Positions 49,598 to 58,859 of a stretch of 64,000 nucleotides of DNA are shown here, piece by piece (the first letter of the stretch is position 1; each line of letters starts with the position of its first letter). This stretch comes from Bacteroidota bacterium (GTDB lineage Bacteria; Bacteroidota; Bacteroidia; AKYH767-A; 2013-40CM-41-45), in the NCBI GenBank assembly GCA_016721305.1, contig JADKIH010000002.1, positions 385,915-449,914 on the forward strand, written 5' to 3'. The position numbers and the translations under genes are program-made. The notes beneath the pieces are model-generated. The model made no database searches. It was given only the letters and a program-made list of their open reading frames with translations, and was not told the origin of the DNA.

Positions 49598-49912
49598 TCA
49601 GAGCTTGAGCTCGTCGGCATCTTCTACATCGATTGAAGAGTGTGTTCTATAGAGATTAATAATAATGGCAATGGCAACGGCTGCTTCGGCAGCAGCAATG
49701 GCAATGGTGAACAGACTGAAGAATAAACCTTCCATCTGCTCCGGATACAAATACTTATTGAATGCCACGAAATTGATATTGACGCTATTTAAGATCAATT
49801 CAATTGACATGAGCATAGTGATCAGATTTCTTCTTGTGAAGAATCCGTACACACCTATAAAGAAGAGCGCCGTACTGACCATCAGCACATGCGTTAATGG
49901 AATTGCGTTCAT
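49598..49912 (-). CDS. nuoK: NADH-quinone oxidoreductase subunit K
   Basis: Small three-helix membrane subunit, 104 residues, with the conserved acidic residues in LMSIELILNSVNINFVAF and ALAAAEAAVAIAII-like helix 3. It overlaps nuoJ by four bases. Intact. Confidence 0.96.
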   Translation of the reverse strand: MNAIPLTHVLMVSTALFFIGVYGFFTRRNLITMLMSIELILNSVNINFVAFNKYLYPEQMEGLFFSLFTIAIAAAEAAVAIAIIINLYRTHSSIDVEDADELKL

Positions 49913-50424
49913 GGTTTTTCTTGTGCTTTTTTAAGTGCAATCACAATACAACCGATCATGGAAGCCAGAAGCAGAACGGAGATTAGCTCGAAAGGCAGTG
50001 CATAGCCGCCGGTTTCGACTGACAACAACTTCCGTCCGATAGCCGGCATGGAAGCATCTACTAATCCTGAACTTTCGTGATAATTAGCATGAGCGAGGAA
50101 ATGCGCAATAAAGGCAAATCCACCGAGTGATAAGGCTAGAGCAATGAGCTTCCTCGAAGTAAGAGCCTGCGGCATGTCTTTGCCCGACATCTGCGTGAGG
50201 AAGATGGAGAAGATGATCAATACTACGATACCTCCGATGTAAACGATAATCTGAACGGCTGCGAGAAACTGAAAATCCATCCAGAAGTACAAGGCAGCGA
50301 TTCCTATTAAAGAGAAGAGCAGCCAGATTGCCGCACGGAAAATTTTGCGTGTGGTAACAGCCATTACTCCGAATGTGAGCAGGAAGGCCGAGATTGCGTA
50401 AAAAGAAATTACTGATGAATCCAT
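49909..50424 (-). CDS. nuoJ: NADH-quinone oxidoreductase subunit J
   Basis: Five-helix membrane subunit, 171 residues. The conserved helix LAAVQIIVYIGGIVVLIIF (quinone-site coupling helix, with its pi-bulge tyrosine) is clear. The gene overlaps the nuoI stop by one base and nuoK by four. Intact. Confidence 0.95.
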   Translation of the reverse strand: MDSSVISFYAISAFLLTFGVMAVTTRKIFRAAIWLLFSLIGIAALYFWMDFQFLAAVQIIVYIGGIVVLIIFSIFLTQMSGKDMPQALTSRKLIALALSLGGFAFIAHFLAHANYHESSGLVDASMPAIGRKLLSVETGGYALPFELISVLLLASMIGCIVIALKKAQEKP

Positions 50425-50903
50425 TACTCAACGCCCTCCAATACTTTAGAACCCGGTTTATTCAACACTTTGGTGAGATCGGCGCGATTACGAACTGAAT
50501 GCTCGAAGCCCTGACCCATTTGAATGGCTCCTGTCGGACAAGCATCTACGCACAGATTACAAAGTGTACACAATTCAAGGTGATAGATAAATGTATCGAT
50601 CGCCTTTTTCTTCTTTCCTTCGGGTGTAATATCGAATTTGGTAATAATCTTAATCGTTCCGTTCGGACATGCGAGCTCGCAAGCCGTACAACCGGTGCAA
50701 CGATGTTCGTTCGTTTCCGTGTGCGGCATAATCACTTCACCCTTGAAACGATCTGCCATTTTCAGAGTAGCTCTGTTGTCAGGATATTCCTCGGTGATGA
50801 TTTCCTTGTGATGCGTAAAATAATAGCCGGTACGCTTCATCCCAATGAGCAGAGACTTCACTGAGTTGTAAACGGTAGAAATATAATCGGCAAGAAATCC
50901 CAT
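50424..50903 (-). CDS. nuoI: NADH-quinone oxidoreductase subunit I (2 x [4Fe-4S])
   Basis: 159-residue ferredoxin-like subunit that passes electrons toward the NuoB cluster. Both [4Fe-4S] motifs are complete: CTGCTACELACP (about residues 69-80) and CTLCNLCVDACP (about 111-123). Its N-terminal amphipathic part binds the membrane arm. In this genome's nuo operon it would receive electrons from an unknown donor, since nuoEFG are absent here. Confidence 0.97.
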   Translation of the reverse strand: MGFLADYISTVYNSVKSLLIGMKRTGYYFTHHKEIITEEYPDNRATLKMADRFKGEVIMPHTETNEHRCTGCTACELACPNGTIKIITKFDITPEGKKKKAIDTFIYHLELCTLCNLCVDACPTGAIQMGQGFEHSVRNRADLTKVLNKPGSKVLEGVE

Positions 50904-50917
50904 ATCTTAAGTTCTAA

Positions 50918-51993
50918 TTAGAAGTACCATCCCATAATCGCCACAACCGTCATCAGCAATAAATTGAATAATGATATTGGCAGAAGGTATTTCCATTCTA
51001 AATTCAGCAATTGATCAATACGAAGGCGCGGGAAGGTCCAGCGGAACCACATGATCACGAAGATCAGGAAGAACACTTTTCCAAGGAACCAAACCGACGA
51101 CGGAATGAAGTCCATGATATGATTGAACGCTTCCCAATGCCCGATGTGAAACGGCATCCATCCTCCCAAAAAGAGAGTGGCACCAATACCACAGGCAATG
51201 AAGATATTTATGTACTCTGATAAGAAGAAGAACGCGAAACGCATCCCTGAATACTCGGTGTGAAATCCGGCAGTCAATTCCGATTCCGCTTCGGCCATAT
51301 CAAATGGTGCGCGATTCGTTTCAGCCGTTATGGCAATTACATAAATCACAAAGGCAATTAAGGCAGGAATATGTCCTTTGAATAACCACCAGCCTGTTTC
51401 CTGACTCTGAATGATGTCAGAAACTTTCAAGCTTCCGGTCAGAATTACGATGGTAAGAATCGATAAGCCGGCAGAAAGTTCGTAGCTCACAATTTGTGCA
51501 CCGCTACGCATGGCACCTAATAAAGAGTATTTATTGTTTGATGACCATCCGGCCATGAGAATACCGATGACGGCAAACGATGAAACGGCGGAAACATAAA
51601 GCACGCCGATATTCAAATCCCAAATCTGAAAATTCTTTGCAATGGCATAGGCGCCATAAGCAACATTGCACAAATCATCACAAGGAACGGAGCGAGATTG
51701 TACAAAAACTTATCGACGCCATCCGGAACGAAGCCTTCTTTAGCAACAAGCTTCAACGTATCGGCAACGGTTTGGAACATTCCCTTATACCCTACTCTGT
51801 TCGGACCGAGTCGCAATTGCATGTATGCTGAAACTTTTCGTTCCATCAATACGAGCACCAGACCAAGTACTGCAAATAAGCCTAAGACCATTACACCGAT
51901 AATGACGAGTTCTGTCAATAAGGTGAATGCCGGACTGAGATGTGCGCTCAGCCATTTATCTGTTTGTTGTGCTATGCTTTCAAGACTCCACAT
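50918..51993 (-). CDS. nuoH: NADH-quinone oxidoreductase subunit H (one-base frameshift)
   Basis: Membrane subunit that forms the quinone tunnel with NuoB and NuoD; about 358 residues joined. Motifs: [32 protein letters not shown], and [26 protein letters not shown]. The frame breaks near 51641 on the plus coordinate, where one T is missing: repair gives [20 protein letters not shown]. It lies 9 bases after nuoD, exactly where most complex I operons have nuoEFG. Confidence 0.95.
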
Positions 51994-52002
51994 ACTATTT
52001 AA

Positions 52003-53118
52003 TTAACGATCGATATCCGGAATCACCAGATCCAGTGTTCCCATGATGGCGACCATGTCACCGATTTTGCTTCCTCTTACCATATGATCCAACGCAGACA
52101 AATTGCTGAATCCCGGTGAGCGGAATTTGATACGGTACGGAGTGGTTCCACCCTCGCTTGTAATGTATACTCCAAGATCACCGCGTGCCGTTTCTACGCG
52201 TGTCATGTATTCTCCTTTCGGTAATTTCAACACGGCTTTTGTCTTCGCCTGAAATTCGCCTTCCGGAATATTGTCGATGAGTTGTTCGATAATCCGAATC
52301 GACTCTTCTAATTCTTTCATACGCACTTTGTATCGTGCATAACAATCGCCTTTTGTCTCGATTGCTTCCTCGAAATTAATCTGACTATATACATCGTACG
52401 GATACAATTTCCGAACATCGCACGAAACGCCGCTGGCACGTGCTACCGGTCCGGATGTACCATACGAAATCGCATCTTCTTTAGAGAGAACTCCAACGTC
52501 TTCCAAACGTCCTTTGAAAATCACGTTTCCGGTTACCAACTCGTGGTATTCGGGCAACTTGCTTTTGAAAAAATTAAGGAACGCTTTTGTCTTTTTCACA
52601 AAATCAGGATGAATATCCATCATCGTTCCTCCGGGAACCATGAAATTCATCGTCAGTCGTGCTCCGCATGTTTCTTCCATGATATCGGTGATCAATTCGC
52701 GCTCACGGAAAGCGTGGAAGAACGGAGTAATTGCACCGACATCCATCGCTATCGCTCCCCACCATAAAAGATGAGAGGCAATTCGATTAAGCTCGTCGAG
52801 AATGACTCTTATATATTGTGCCCGTTGAGGGACTTCAATTTGCAAACCTTTTTCAACTACTAATGCACAAGCGTGATTGTTGATGTGTGAAGAAAGATAA
52901 TCCATCCGCGAAGTGACGTAGATGTACTGACGGTACGTCAAACTTTCGCACATCTTTTCAATACTGCGGTGAATGTATCCTAAGTGCGGCTCGATTTTTT
53001 TGACAGTCTCACCATTCAACGTAATGACCAAATGCAAAACACCATGTGTGGCAGGATGCTGTGGTCCTATGTTGATGATTAAATCGCCTGTTTCGGTTCT
53101 ACCTACTTCTTCAAACAT
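52003..53118 (-). CDS. nuoD: NADH-quinone oxidoreductase subunit D
   Basis: 49-kDa-type subunit, 371 residues, quinone site partner of NuoB. Motifs: NIGPQHPATHGVLHLVITLNGE near the start with the quinone-binding His, GYIHRSIEKMCE, RDVYSQINFEE-type and the C-terminal DLVIPDIDR. It is separate from nuoC (18 bases apart), unlike the fused nuoCD of some Bacteroidales. Intact. Confidence 0.96.
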   Translation of the reverse strand: MFEEVGRTETGDLIINIGPQHPATHGVLHLVITLNGETVKKIEPHLGYIHRSIEKMCESLTYRQYIYVTSRMDYLSSHINNHACALVVEKGLQIEVPQRAQYIRVILDELNRIASHLLWWGAIAMDVGAITPFFHAFRERELITDIMEETCGARLTMNFMVPGGTMMDIHPDFVKKTKAFLNFFKSKLPEYHELVTGNVIFKGRLEDVGVLSKEDAISYGTSGPVARASGVSCDVRKLYPYDVYSQINFEEAIETKGDCYARYKVRMKELEESIRIIEQLIDNIPEGEFQAKTKAVLKLPKGEYMTRVETARGDLGVYITSEGGTTPYRIKFRSPGFSNLSALDHMVRGSKIGDMVAIMGTLDLVIPDIDR

Positions 53119-53136
53119 ATCTTGCTGCCGGAGCTA

Positions 53137-53583
53137 TTAGAGTTTAATCATGTTAATCGGATCATCGTAATCTTTACGCAGCGGATATCCTACCCATTCG
53201 TCGGTAAGAAACAGTCTGCGCAAATCAGGATGATTCAGGAATTTGATTCCCATTAAATCGTAAGCTTCACGCTCGTGTAATTCGGCTGTTCGCCAGATAT
53301 CACAAACGGTTTCGATTTCAGGATTCGTACGATCATTTATTTTCGCCTTCACTACCAAACGCTGACGACCTTCTGTCGCATCGAAATGATAGACCATGGT
53401 AAAATGCGTTTTCCAATCGACGGCTGTTACACAGAACAGATAATCGAATTTGCATCCTTCATGATAGCGTAATTGAACAGCCACTTCTCTCCAGTCTTTC
53501 GCATCGATCGTCAGACTCAGAATTTCGCCTGTCTCGTCGATGGTGCCTGTGGGAGCTATGGTTGTTAAAATATCTTTCAGCAT
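53137..53583 (-). CDS. nuoC: NADH-quinone oxidoreductase subunit C
   Basis: 30-kDa-type peripheral subunit, 148 residues. Motifs: FDYLFCVTAVDW, VCDIWRTAELHEREAYDLMGIKF, and the C-terminal LRRLFLTDEWVGYPLRKDY. It lies two bases after nuoB. Intact. Confidence 0.95.
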   Translation of the reverse strand: MLKDILTTIAPTGTIDETGEILSLTIDAKDWREVAVQLRYHEGCKFDYLFCVTAVDWKTHFTMVYHFDATEGRQRLVVKAKINDRTNPEIETVCDIWRTAELHEREAYDLMGIKFLNHPDLRRLFLTDEWVGYPLRKDYDDPINMIKL

Positions 53584-53585
53584 AA

Positions 53586-54095
53586 TTATAAACCTTCTTT
53601 AACCCGTTCTTGTAAGGAAATCAATGCATGGAGCAAAGCTTCCGGACGTGGCGGACAACCGGCAACGTAGATGTCGACCGGAATCACGTGATCCGCACCT
53701 TTTACAACGGAATAAGTATTATAGAAGAATGGTCCTCCCGATGTCGCACATGCGCCCATGGCGATGACGTACTTCGGTTCGGGCATTTGATCGTATAAGC
53801 GTTTGAGAACAGGCGCCATTTTATTGACGATGGTACCTGAGATAATAATCACATCGGCCTGGCGCGGTGTTGCACGCGTTACTTCAAAACCGAATCGTGA
53901 GAAATCGTATTTAGCCGAAGCCGCCGACATCATTTCGATCGCACAGCAACTTGTTCCGAATACGAGAGGCCAGAGCGAATTGGAGCGTGCCCAGTTGATG
54001 ACTTCATCGAGCTTGCTGACAACTATTCCTCCACCTGGAGAACTGTGAACCTGTCCGGGAAATGTTGATTTCGGATCTTTTGCGTTTACATCCAT
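53586..54095 (-). CDS. nuoB: NADH-quinone oxidoreductase subunit B
   Basis: PSST-type subunit, 169 residues, carrying cluster N2, the last electron carrier before quinone. The ligands are present: tandem Cys in [10 protein letters not shown], Cys in MGACATSGG and Cys in [12 protein letters not shown]. It overlaps nuoA by ten bases. Intact. Confidence 0.97.
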   Translation of the reverse strand: MDVNAKDPKSTFPGQVHSSPGGGIVVSKLDEVINWARSNSLWPLVFGTSCCAIEMMSAASAKYDFSRFGFEVTRATPRQADVIIISGTIVNKMAPVLKRLYDQMPEPKYVIAMGACATSGGPFFYNTYSVVKGADHVIPVDIYVAGCPPRPEALLHALISLQERVKEGL

Positions 54096-54436
54096 TTCAA
54101 AGCACCTTTCTTATGCGCGTACAAAAATCCGAGGAAAAGAATAAACATAAAAACCAGAATCTCAATCAGAGCAGGCATTCCAAGTTCTTTTACTACAACG
54201 GCCCATGGATAAAGGAAAACCAGTTCTACGTCGAAAATCAGAAACAACAAGGCGAAGAGATAATAGCCGACGTTGAATTGTATCCATGATTGTCCGACTG
54301 TCGGAACACCACATTCGTAAGGCTCACCTTTTTGAGCATTGGTCGATTTGCGTGATATGAGATTGGAAACTAGGATTCCACCCCCGGCAAAAGCCACGCC
54401 GACACAGATCAGGAGAAGTAAAGAAATAGCACCCAT
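54086..54436 (-). CDS. nuoA: NADH-quinone oxidoreductase subunit A
   Basis: Three-helix membrane subunit, 116 residues from ATG 54436. The acidic loop [27 protein letters not shown] and the helix [16 protein letters not shown] are diagnostic. An ATG at 54469 exists, but it overlaps the -7 box at 54467-54474 and cannot be on that transcript. It is the first gene of the operon. Confidence 0.95.
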   Translation of the reverse strand: MGAISLLLLICVGVAFAGGGILVSNLISRKSTNAQKGEPYECGVPTVGQSWIQFNVGYYLFALLFLIFDVELVFLYPWAVVVKELGMPALIEILVFMFILFLGFLYAHKKGALKWM

Positions 54437-54466
54437 AGGCTGAAAATTCCCCGTTTTTAGAGGTTT

Positions 54467-54497
54467 CAAACGTACAAGTTGTTATTTAAAAAAACAA
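54467..54497 (-). promoter_or_regulatory. Promoter of the nuo operon
   Basis: On the minus strand a TTG (54495-54497), a 20-base spacer and TACGTTTG (54467-54474), a good fit to the Bacteroidota TTG-N(about 20)-TAnnTTTG promoter. It lies 30 bases before the chosen nuoA start. Confidence 0.7.
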
Positions 54498-54570
54498 TAG
54501 TAAAGATCAGCCTTTAGAGGTGATTGTTACCATAGGAGGTTCATAAGTGGGATGATCTTCGTCATAAAAC

Positions 54571-54613
54571 TTAGTGTCTTAGTGTTTAAAATATAAACAC
54601 TAAGACACTAAGA
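54571..54613. terminator. Perfect ACACTAAG-octamer hairpin
   Basis: Two perfect 19-base arms (54571-54589 and 54595-54613) built of CTTAGTGT/ACACTAAG units, with a 5-base loop. It begins four bases after the stop of the DUF5362 gene (minus strand) and upstream of the nuo promoter, so it probably ends the DUF5362 message. Confidence 0.75.
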
Positions 54614-54617
54614 AGAT

Positions 54618-55085
54618 CTAGCGCATAGCGGCCACGAAGATGGCAAATACGATAACGACAGCATAAAGTGCCAATACCGCTACCATAAAGACGCCGACAA
54701 ACTTGAAGTTAGATTTGAGGTTTTTCAATGCCGCCGTTACGTTTTCGCTGCTCTTAGAAACAGAGGCAGCAACGGCATTGGTTGAAAAACGATAGATGTA
54801 AAGACAAGGGAAGAAATAAATAGCGGCAATGATTACGTAGACTACACCTATGAGGCCGCTCATTGCTCCAAAGGCCTGCTGCTGCTGAGCCATTGGCGAA
54901 AGCATTGTCATAACTGACCCGAAGAATAATCCGACCATGACTATAAGTGCACAGCCGATAAAACCAATAATCGCCAAAAACTTGCCCCACTTCCCTGCCT
55001 GACGCAGGTATTCCAATGCTTCAATACTCAGCCCCACCTCAGTGGAACCTGACTTCAAATGATCATCCAAAACGTTATTTTCCAT
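54618..55085 (-). CDS. DUF5362-type membrane protein
   Basis: 155 residues from ATG 55085 (MENNVLDDHLKSG); an ATG at 55148 would add 21 unlikely residues. The N-terminal part (SIEALEYLRQAGKWGKFLAIIGFIG) and three or four hydrophobic segments with a coiled polar stretch (ASVSKSSENVTAALKNLKSNFKFVG) match the DUF5362 pattern common in Bacteroidota. Function unknown. Its upstream region is a duplicated repeat block carrying two possible -7 boxes. Confidence 0.78.
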   Translation of the reverse strand: MENNVLDDHLKSGSTEVGLSIEALEYLRQAGKWGKFLAIIGFIGCALIVMVGLFFGSVMTMLSPMAQQQQAFGAMSGLIGVVYVIIAAIYFFPCLYIYRFSTNAVAASVSKSSENVTAALKNLKSNFKFVGVFMVAVLALYAVVIVFAIFVAAMR

Positions 55086-55148
55086 GTGATTTGTGTTTTT
55101 AAGGTTGGCTAAAACTAGGATTTTTTTTGGGGAATCCAAACTTTCCAC

Positions 55149-55463
55149 AATTAGCTGATTTGCTGATTAGCTGATTAGCTGATGGGGTGCAAAAGTATTG
55201 CATTTGCTTTTTTCATAGCAGGCTTCGAGTCGCTGCCTACAAAGCGTTTAATTTCAACTTGGCCAAGTTCATCAGCTAATCACCACTTAATTGGCTGATT
55301 TGCCAATTGGCTGATTAGCTGATGGGGTGCAAAAGTATTGCATTTGCTTTTTTCATAACAGGCTTCGAGTCGCTGCCTACAAAGTGTTTAATTTCAACTT
55401 GGCCGAGTTCATCAGCTAATCAGCTAATCAGCTAATCAGCTAATTGGCTAACCGGCTAACCGG
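55149..55463. repeat. TTAGCTGA octamer repeats around a 112-bp tandem duplication
   Basis: Two 112-base copies, 55171-55282 and 55311-55422 (period 140), differ at three transitions (55218/55358, 55248-region C/T at 55245/55385, 55265/55405). Each is bounded by GCTGATTA and inverted GCTAATCA octamers. Each copy has, on the minus strand, TACTTTTG (55190-55197 and 55330-55337), a -7 consensus facing the DUF5362 gene. Copy 1 also has the perfect palindrome AACTTGGCCAAGTT at 55256-55269, broken by one base in copy 2. More octamers (GGCTAACC variants) run to 55466. Confidence 0.85.
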
Positions 55464-56195
55464 CTACCGGGTGAGGATGATGTAATCGTTAAGCAGCGCC
55501 TGCAAAAAAGCGAGATCATTCTTCTCTTTGGAAGTAATGCGCAAACGATGGCGAAGGATTTCGGCCATTTCGTTGATGGCTTCTTTATGAGAGGCATTGG
55601 GGTATTTGCCGAATTGGTCAATCGTCGATTTAATTAAAAGCATTTCCTGCTCTGTCATTTGCAAGACTTCGCGGTACTGAGGCGTATGCTCGGACGATGT
55701 GCGCATTCTTTCAATCATCTTCAGCCCGAGTTGTCGGTTCTGAGGCTTTAACCGAATCACCGTTGTATTGGCCAGAATGTCGCCTATCCGCTGGCCTCTG
55801 GTCGTAGAATTTACCATCACCGTGCCTACAACACCAAGAGAAAAGTAGATATCGATCAGCCTGAACACCCAGCGAATGACGTAATCGGATAAACGCGCTT
55901 CCGTTCCGTTCACCTTTACGACCTTAATTCCCAGCAACTTCTTTCCGATCGAATGACCGTTGGTGACGATTTCGGAGACGAGGGTATAGAGAACAATAAC
56001 AGGCAGGAACGTGAGATAGTTGATGTAATCCATTGTCGAAGGCGGCATCACGGCACCATATATAAAGAGTAAGAGCAAACCGATAATAGACATCGAAATC
56101 AGATCGACAAGCAATGCCAAAGCACGGTCGCGCACGTCGGCCAGCTGGTATTCGATGGCGACATTTTGCGCAGTTCTGATCTCAAGGGTTTTCAT
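55464..56195 (-). CDS. RDD-family membrane protein
   Basis: 243 residues. The RDD domain (about residues 15-155) starts with YQLADVRDRALALLVDLI and has the GHSIGKKLLGIKVV and YVIRWVFRLIDIYF motifs; three membrane segments. The C-terminal 90 residues are soluble and helical. It is divergent from the SpoIIM-like gene that opens the MoxR/DUF58 operon, an association often seen in Bacteroidota. Function unknown; RDD proteins elsewhere include ion exchangers. Confidence 0.88.
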   Translation of the reverse strand: MKTLEIRTAQNVAIEYQLADVRDRALALLVDLISMSIIGLLLLFIYGAVMPPSTMDYINYLTFLPVIVLYTLVSEIVTNGHSIGKKLLGIKVVKVNGTEARLSDYVIRWVFRLIDIYFSLGVVGTVMVNSTTRGQRIGDILANTTVIRLKPQNRQLGLKMIERMRTSSEHTPQYREVLQMTEQEMLLIKSTIDQFGKYPNASHKEAINEMAEILRHRLRITSKEKNDLAFLQALLNDYIILTR

Positions 56196-56329
56196 CCAAA
56201 AAATATATTTACATTTATACCATTCCGAAATAAAAATACAGACAGAGCATGGTATTTCCGCATTGGCGGAACCGGGTTCAATGATTTTGTTATTTGATTT
56301 CAGACATATATACGTGCTTCACCGGCATT

Positions 56330-58135
56330 ATGAAGGAAACCAATTTCATCGACCAAAATAAGGATAAATGGGGGGAACTCGAAGAACTTTTAAAAGAAGA
56401 TCGGAAAGATCCTGACAAACTGACGAATCTTTTCGTCAAGGTGACCGATGATCTTTCATATGCACGGACTTTCTATCCGAATCGTTATGTTCGGGTTTAT
56501 CTGAACGATTTAGCACAACAACTTTTTCACTTATTATATAAGAATAAAAAAAGCGGACGGAATAAATTCATATCCTTCTGGACGGAACAACTGCCGGACA
56601 TCATGTATTCGGTGAGAAAAGAATTACTCGCCAGCTTCGTCATTTTTGTCATCTCTCTTCTCATCGGAATTTTCTCCGCTCGCCACGATCCGGGTTTTGC
56701 CAAATTAATTCTCGGCTCCGATTATGTAAAAATGACGGAAGAAAACATTCGCAACGGAGACCCAATGGGTGTCTATAAAAAAGCCGAAGGCTTCGGTATG
56801 TTTCTTCAAATCGGCTTCAACAATCTGAGAGTGGCATTTTTCATCTTTGTGCTCGGAATCATCTACGGAATCGGCTCGGCTTTCATGGTGATCTATAATG
56901 GTATCATGGTGGGAGTGTTTCAATACTTCTTCTATCGCCAGGGATTATTCCTCACTTCCTTTCTCACAATCTGGATGCACGGTACACTCGAAATGTCGTC
57001 GATGATCATTGCCGGCGCGGCGGGTATTACAATGGGAAAAGGTCTGGTCTTCCCGGGAACATTCCGCAGGAATCAGTCGTTCTTCATCAGCACACGACGC
57101 GGAATAAAAATTCTGGTGAGCTTGCTGCCTATCATCACGCTCGCTGCATTTATCGAAAGCTTCCTGACGCGGCACACGGAATTCCCGACTTCAATAAAGG
57201 CATTGATCATTGTAGCCTCTTTCGCCTTCATGCTTTTCTACTTCGTCATTTACCCTTATCAGCGCCATCGAAAAGGAGCTGAATCTAAAATCGATGAAGC
57301 CGATCTTCAGCCGGAAGTTAACGAAGCTTACAATTACGAAGCAACGCAATCGACAGGAAATATCTTCAAGGAAATTTTTAACTTCTATAAAATTGACGGA
57401 GGAAAAATTTTACGACTAGTCGTTCTTAGCGCAATTATACTAAGTACGGTTGCTACATTTTTAATTTACAAACCTCTGCTAAAGGAAAGCTCCTTTCGAA
57501 ACTGGAATATTCTTTACGACTTATTCCGCTACAACACTTCACCTCTGCTCTACCTGTTAAATACAGCCTTCTTTGCGCTCACATTTCATTACACAACTCT
57601 GCATCTTGCACGAAGAGCTAATCGTGCTTTTCGTCCGGCCCGACTGGCCATACTCCACACGATCGTCTACGCCTGCATTTTCAATCTGATATTTTTCCTC
57701 CCGCTCTGGCTGATCGTTCTGACACTACTGGTAGGAGGACCCTTTATCTTTCTTTGGTATTTCGAATCTTTCTACGAAAAACTCGGGCCGTTCAGAAGCA
57801 TTTCAAATGCGCTATCGTATTTTTCAGCAACCGGATTAACATGCTATGGCAATTATTTACTCTTATTGCTCACTTCCGCATTAGGCTATCTCATTGTACA
57901 ATCTCCGCTCTATTCAACGTATATCGTCTTCATCAAATGGAATTATTCAGGAAGCGAAGATGCCTTACTTACACTCTCCATTATACTCGTCACATTCACC
58001 TCTTATTTTTCGCTCGGCTTGATATTACCTTTCTTACTGAGCGGAACATTTTTAAACTCGTTTCACATCAAAGAAATTATTACGGCTGACGGATTAAAAA
58101 AACAAGTTCAGTCGCTTGCCACTCCTAAAAAATAA
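56330..58135 (+). CDS. SpoIIM-family membrane protein with an extra C-terminal membrane domain
   Basis: 601 residues from ATG 56330 (MKETNFIDQNKDKW). The first 330 residues are the SpoIIM domain found next to MoxR/DUF58 genes in non-sporulating bacteria: a helical cytoplasmic start (SYARTFYPNRYVRVYLNDLA), then RKELLASFVIFVISLLIG, FGMFLQIGFNNLRVAFFIF and GLFLTSFLTIWMHGTLEMSS. A second unit of about 260 residues with six membrane segments (from about residue 350, EIFNFYKIDGGKILRLVVLS) follows without a break. It looks like a separate membrane protein fused to the first. Role unknown; context suggests membrane complex assembly with the MoxR ATPase. Confidence 0.85.
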   Translation: MKETNFIDQNKDKWGELEELLKEDRKDPDKLTNLFVKVTDDLSYARTFYPNRYVRVYLNDLAQQLFHLLYKNKKSGRNKFISFWTEQLPDIMYSVRKELLASFVIFVISLLIGIFSARHDPGFAKLILGSDYVKMTEENIRNGDPMGVYKKAEGFGMFLQIGFNNLRVAFFIFVLGIIYGIGSAFMVIYNGIMVGVFQYFFYRQGLFLTSFLTIWMHGTLEMSSMIIAGAAGITMGKGLVFPGTFRRNQSFFISTRRGIKILVSLLPIITLAAFIESFLTRHTEFPTSIKALIIVASFAFMLFYFVIYPYQRHRKGAESKIDEADLQPEVNEAYNYEATQSTGNIFKEIFNFYKIDGGKILRLVVLSAIILSTVATFLIYKPLLKESSFRNWNILYDLFRYNTSPLLYLLNTAFFALTFHYTTLHLARRANRAFRPARLAILHTIVYACIFNLIFFLPLWLIVLTLLVGGPFIFLWYFESFYEKLGPFRSISNALSYFSATGLTCYGNYLLLLLTSALGYLIVQSPLYSTYIVFIKWNYSGSEDALLTLSIILVTFTSYFSLGLILPFLLSGTFLNSFHIKEIITADGLKKQVQSLATPKK

Positions 58136-58136
58136 A

Positions 58137-58859
58137 ATGCAAAAACGCTTTCTCCTGATATTATTGATTTGCGTAAGCTTCGTTTGCTTGCAAAGCTTTG
58201 TCATGGAGAATTCCACGAAAAACGCTTCCACTTACAAAGTCGAAGCAAATAGTAATTCAGGCGAAACCGTACTCAATCATCAAACATATAAAGAAAAAGC
58301 AAAGAACTACCACTTCAATCCGCCTCGTTCTCAAACTCCAAGCTCCGTAGCAAGAAATACGAATTGGGATTTTTCCTGGTTTAAAGGCACGGCCAAGTTT
58401 ATTTTATACGGAATACTATTTATTATCCTTGGCGTCATTATTTACTTCCTGGTACGCCTTGCAATTACGCCCGGCAATAAACGCATCAAGTCGGTTGAAG
58501 AACTCATCACTCGGCACGACGACGAACCCGGCATCGAATCGGATCTTGAAAAGCTTTTGAAGGAAGCACTGGTCTCAAATAATTTCCGCAATGCCATTCG
58601 CATTTACTATCTGATGAGCTTGCGTGAGCTTACCAATAAAAAGCTGGTCACGCCTGCGCGCGAAAAAACAAATTTTGAATACTTAGCCGAACTCGGAAAC
58701 CACTCTGCATTTCTTCCATTCAGAGAAATGACTATTGCCTTCGAACGAAGCTGGTTTGGTGATGGATCGGTTACCGAACAATCCGTCAACGACTATTCGG
58801 GAAAATACGAAAGCCTGCGAACTCTTCTTCTCTCATCTTCTAATCCCGAACGATCATGA
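58137..58859 (+). CDS. DUF4129-domain membrane protein
   Basis: 240 residues from ATG 58137, the base after the previous stop. A signal peptide, a polar exported stretch (to about residue 80), one membrane segment (GTAKFILYGILFIILGVIIYFLV), and a cytoplasmic DUF4129 domain (AIRIYYLMSLRELTNKKLVTPAREKTNFEYL and FERSWFGDGSVTEQ). The family is usually found beside transglutaminase-like and MoxR/DUF58 genes. It overlaps the next gene by four bases. Confidence 0.87.
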   Translation: MQKRFLLILLICVSFVCLQSFVMENSTKNASTYKVEANSNSGETVLNHQTYKEKAKNYHFNPPRSQTPSSVARNTNWDFSWFKGTAKFILYGILFIILGVIIYFLVRLAITPGNKRIKSVEELITRHDDEPGIESDLEKLLKEALVSNNFRNAIRIYYLMSLRELTNKKLVTPAREKTNFEYLAELGNHSAFLPFREMTIAFERSWFGDGSVTEQSVNDYSGKYESLRTLLLSSSNPERS

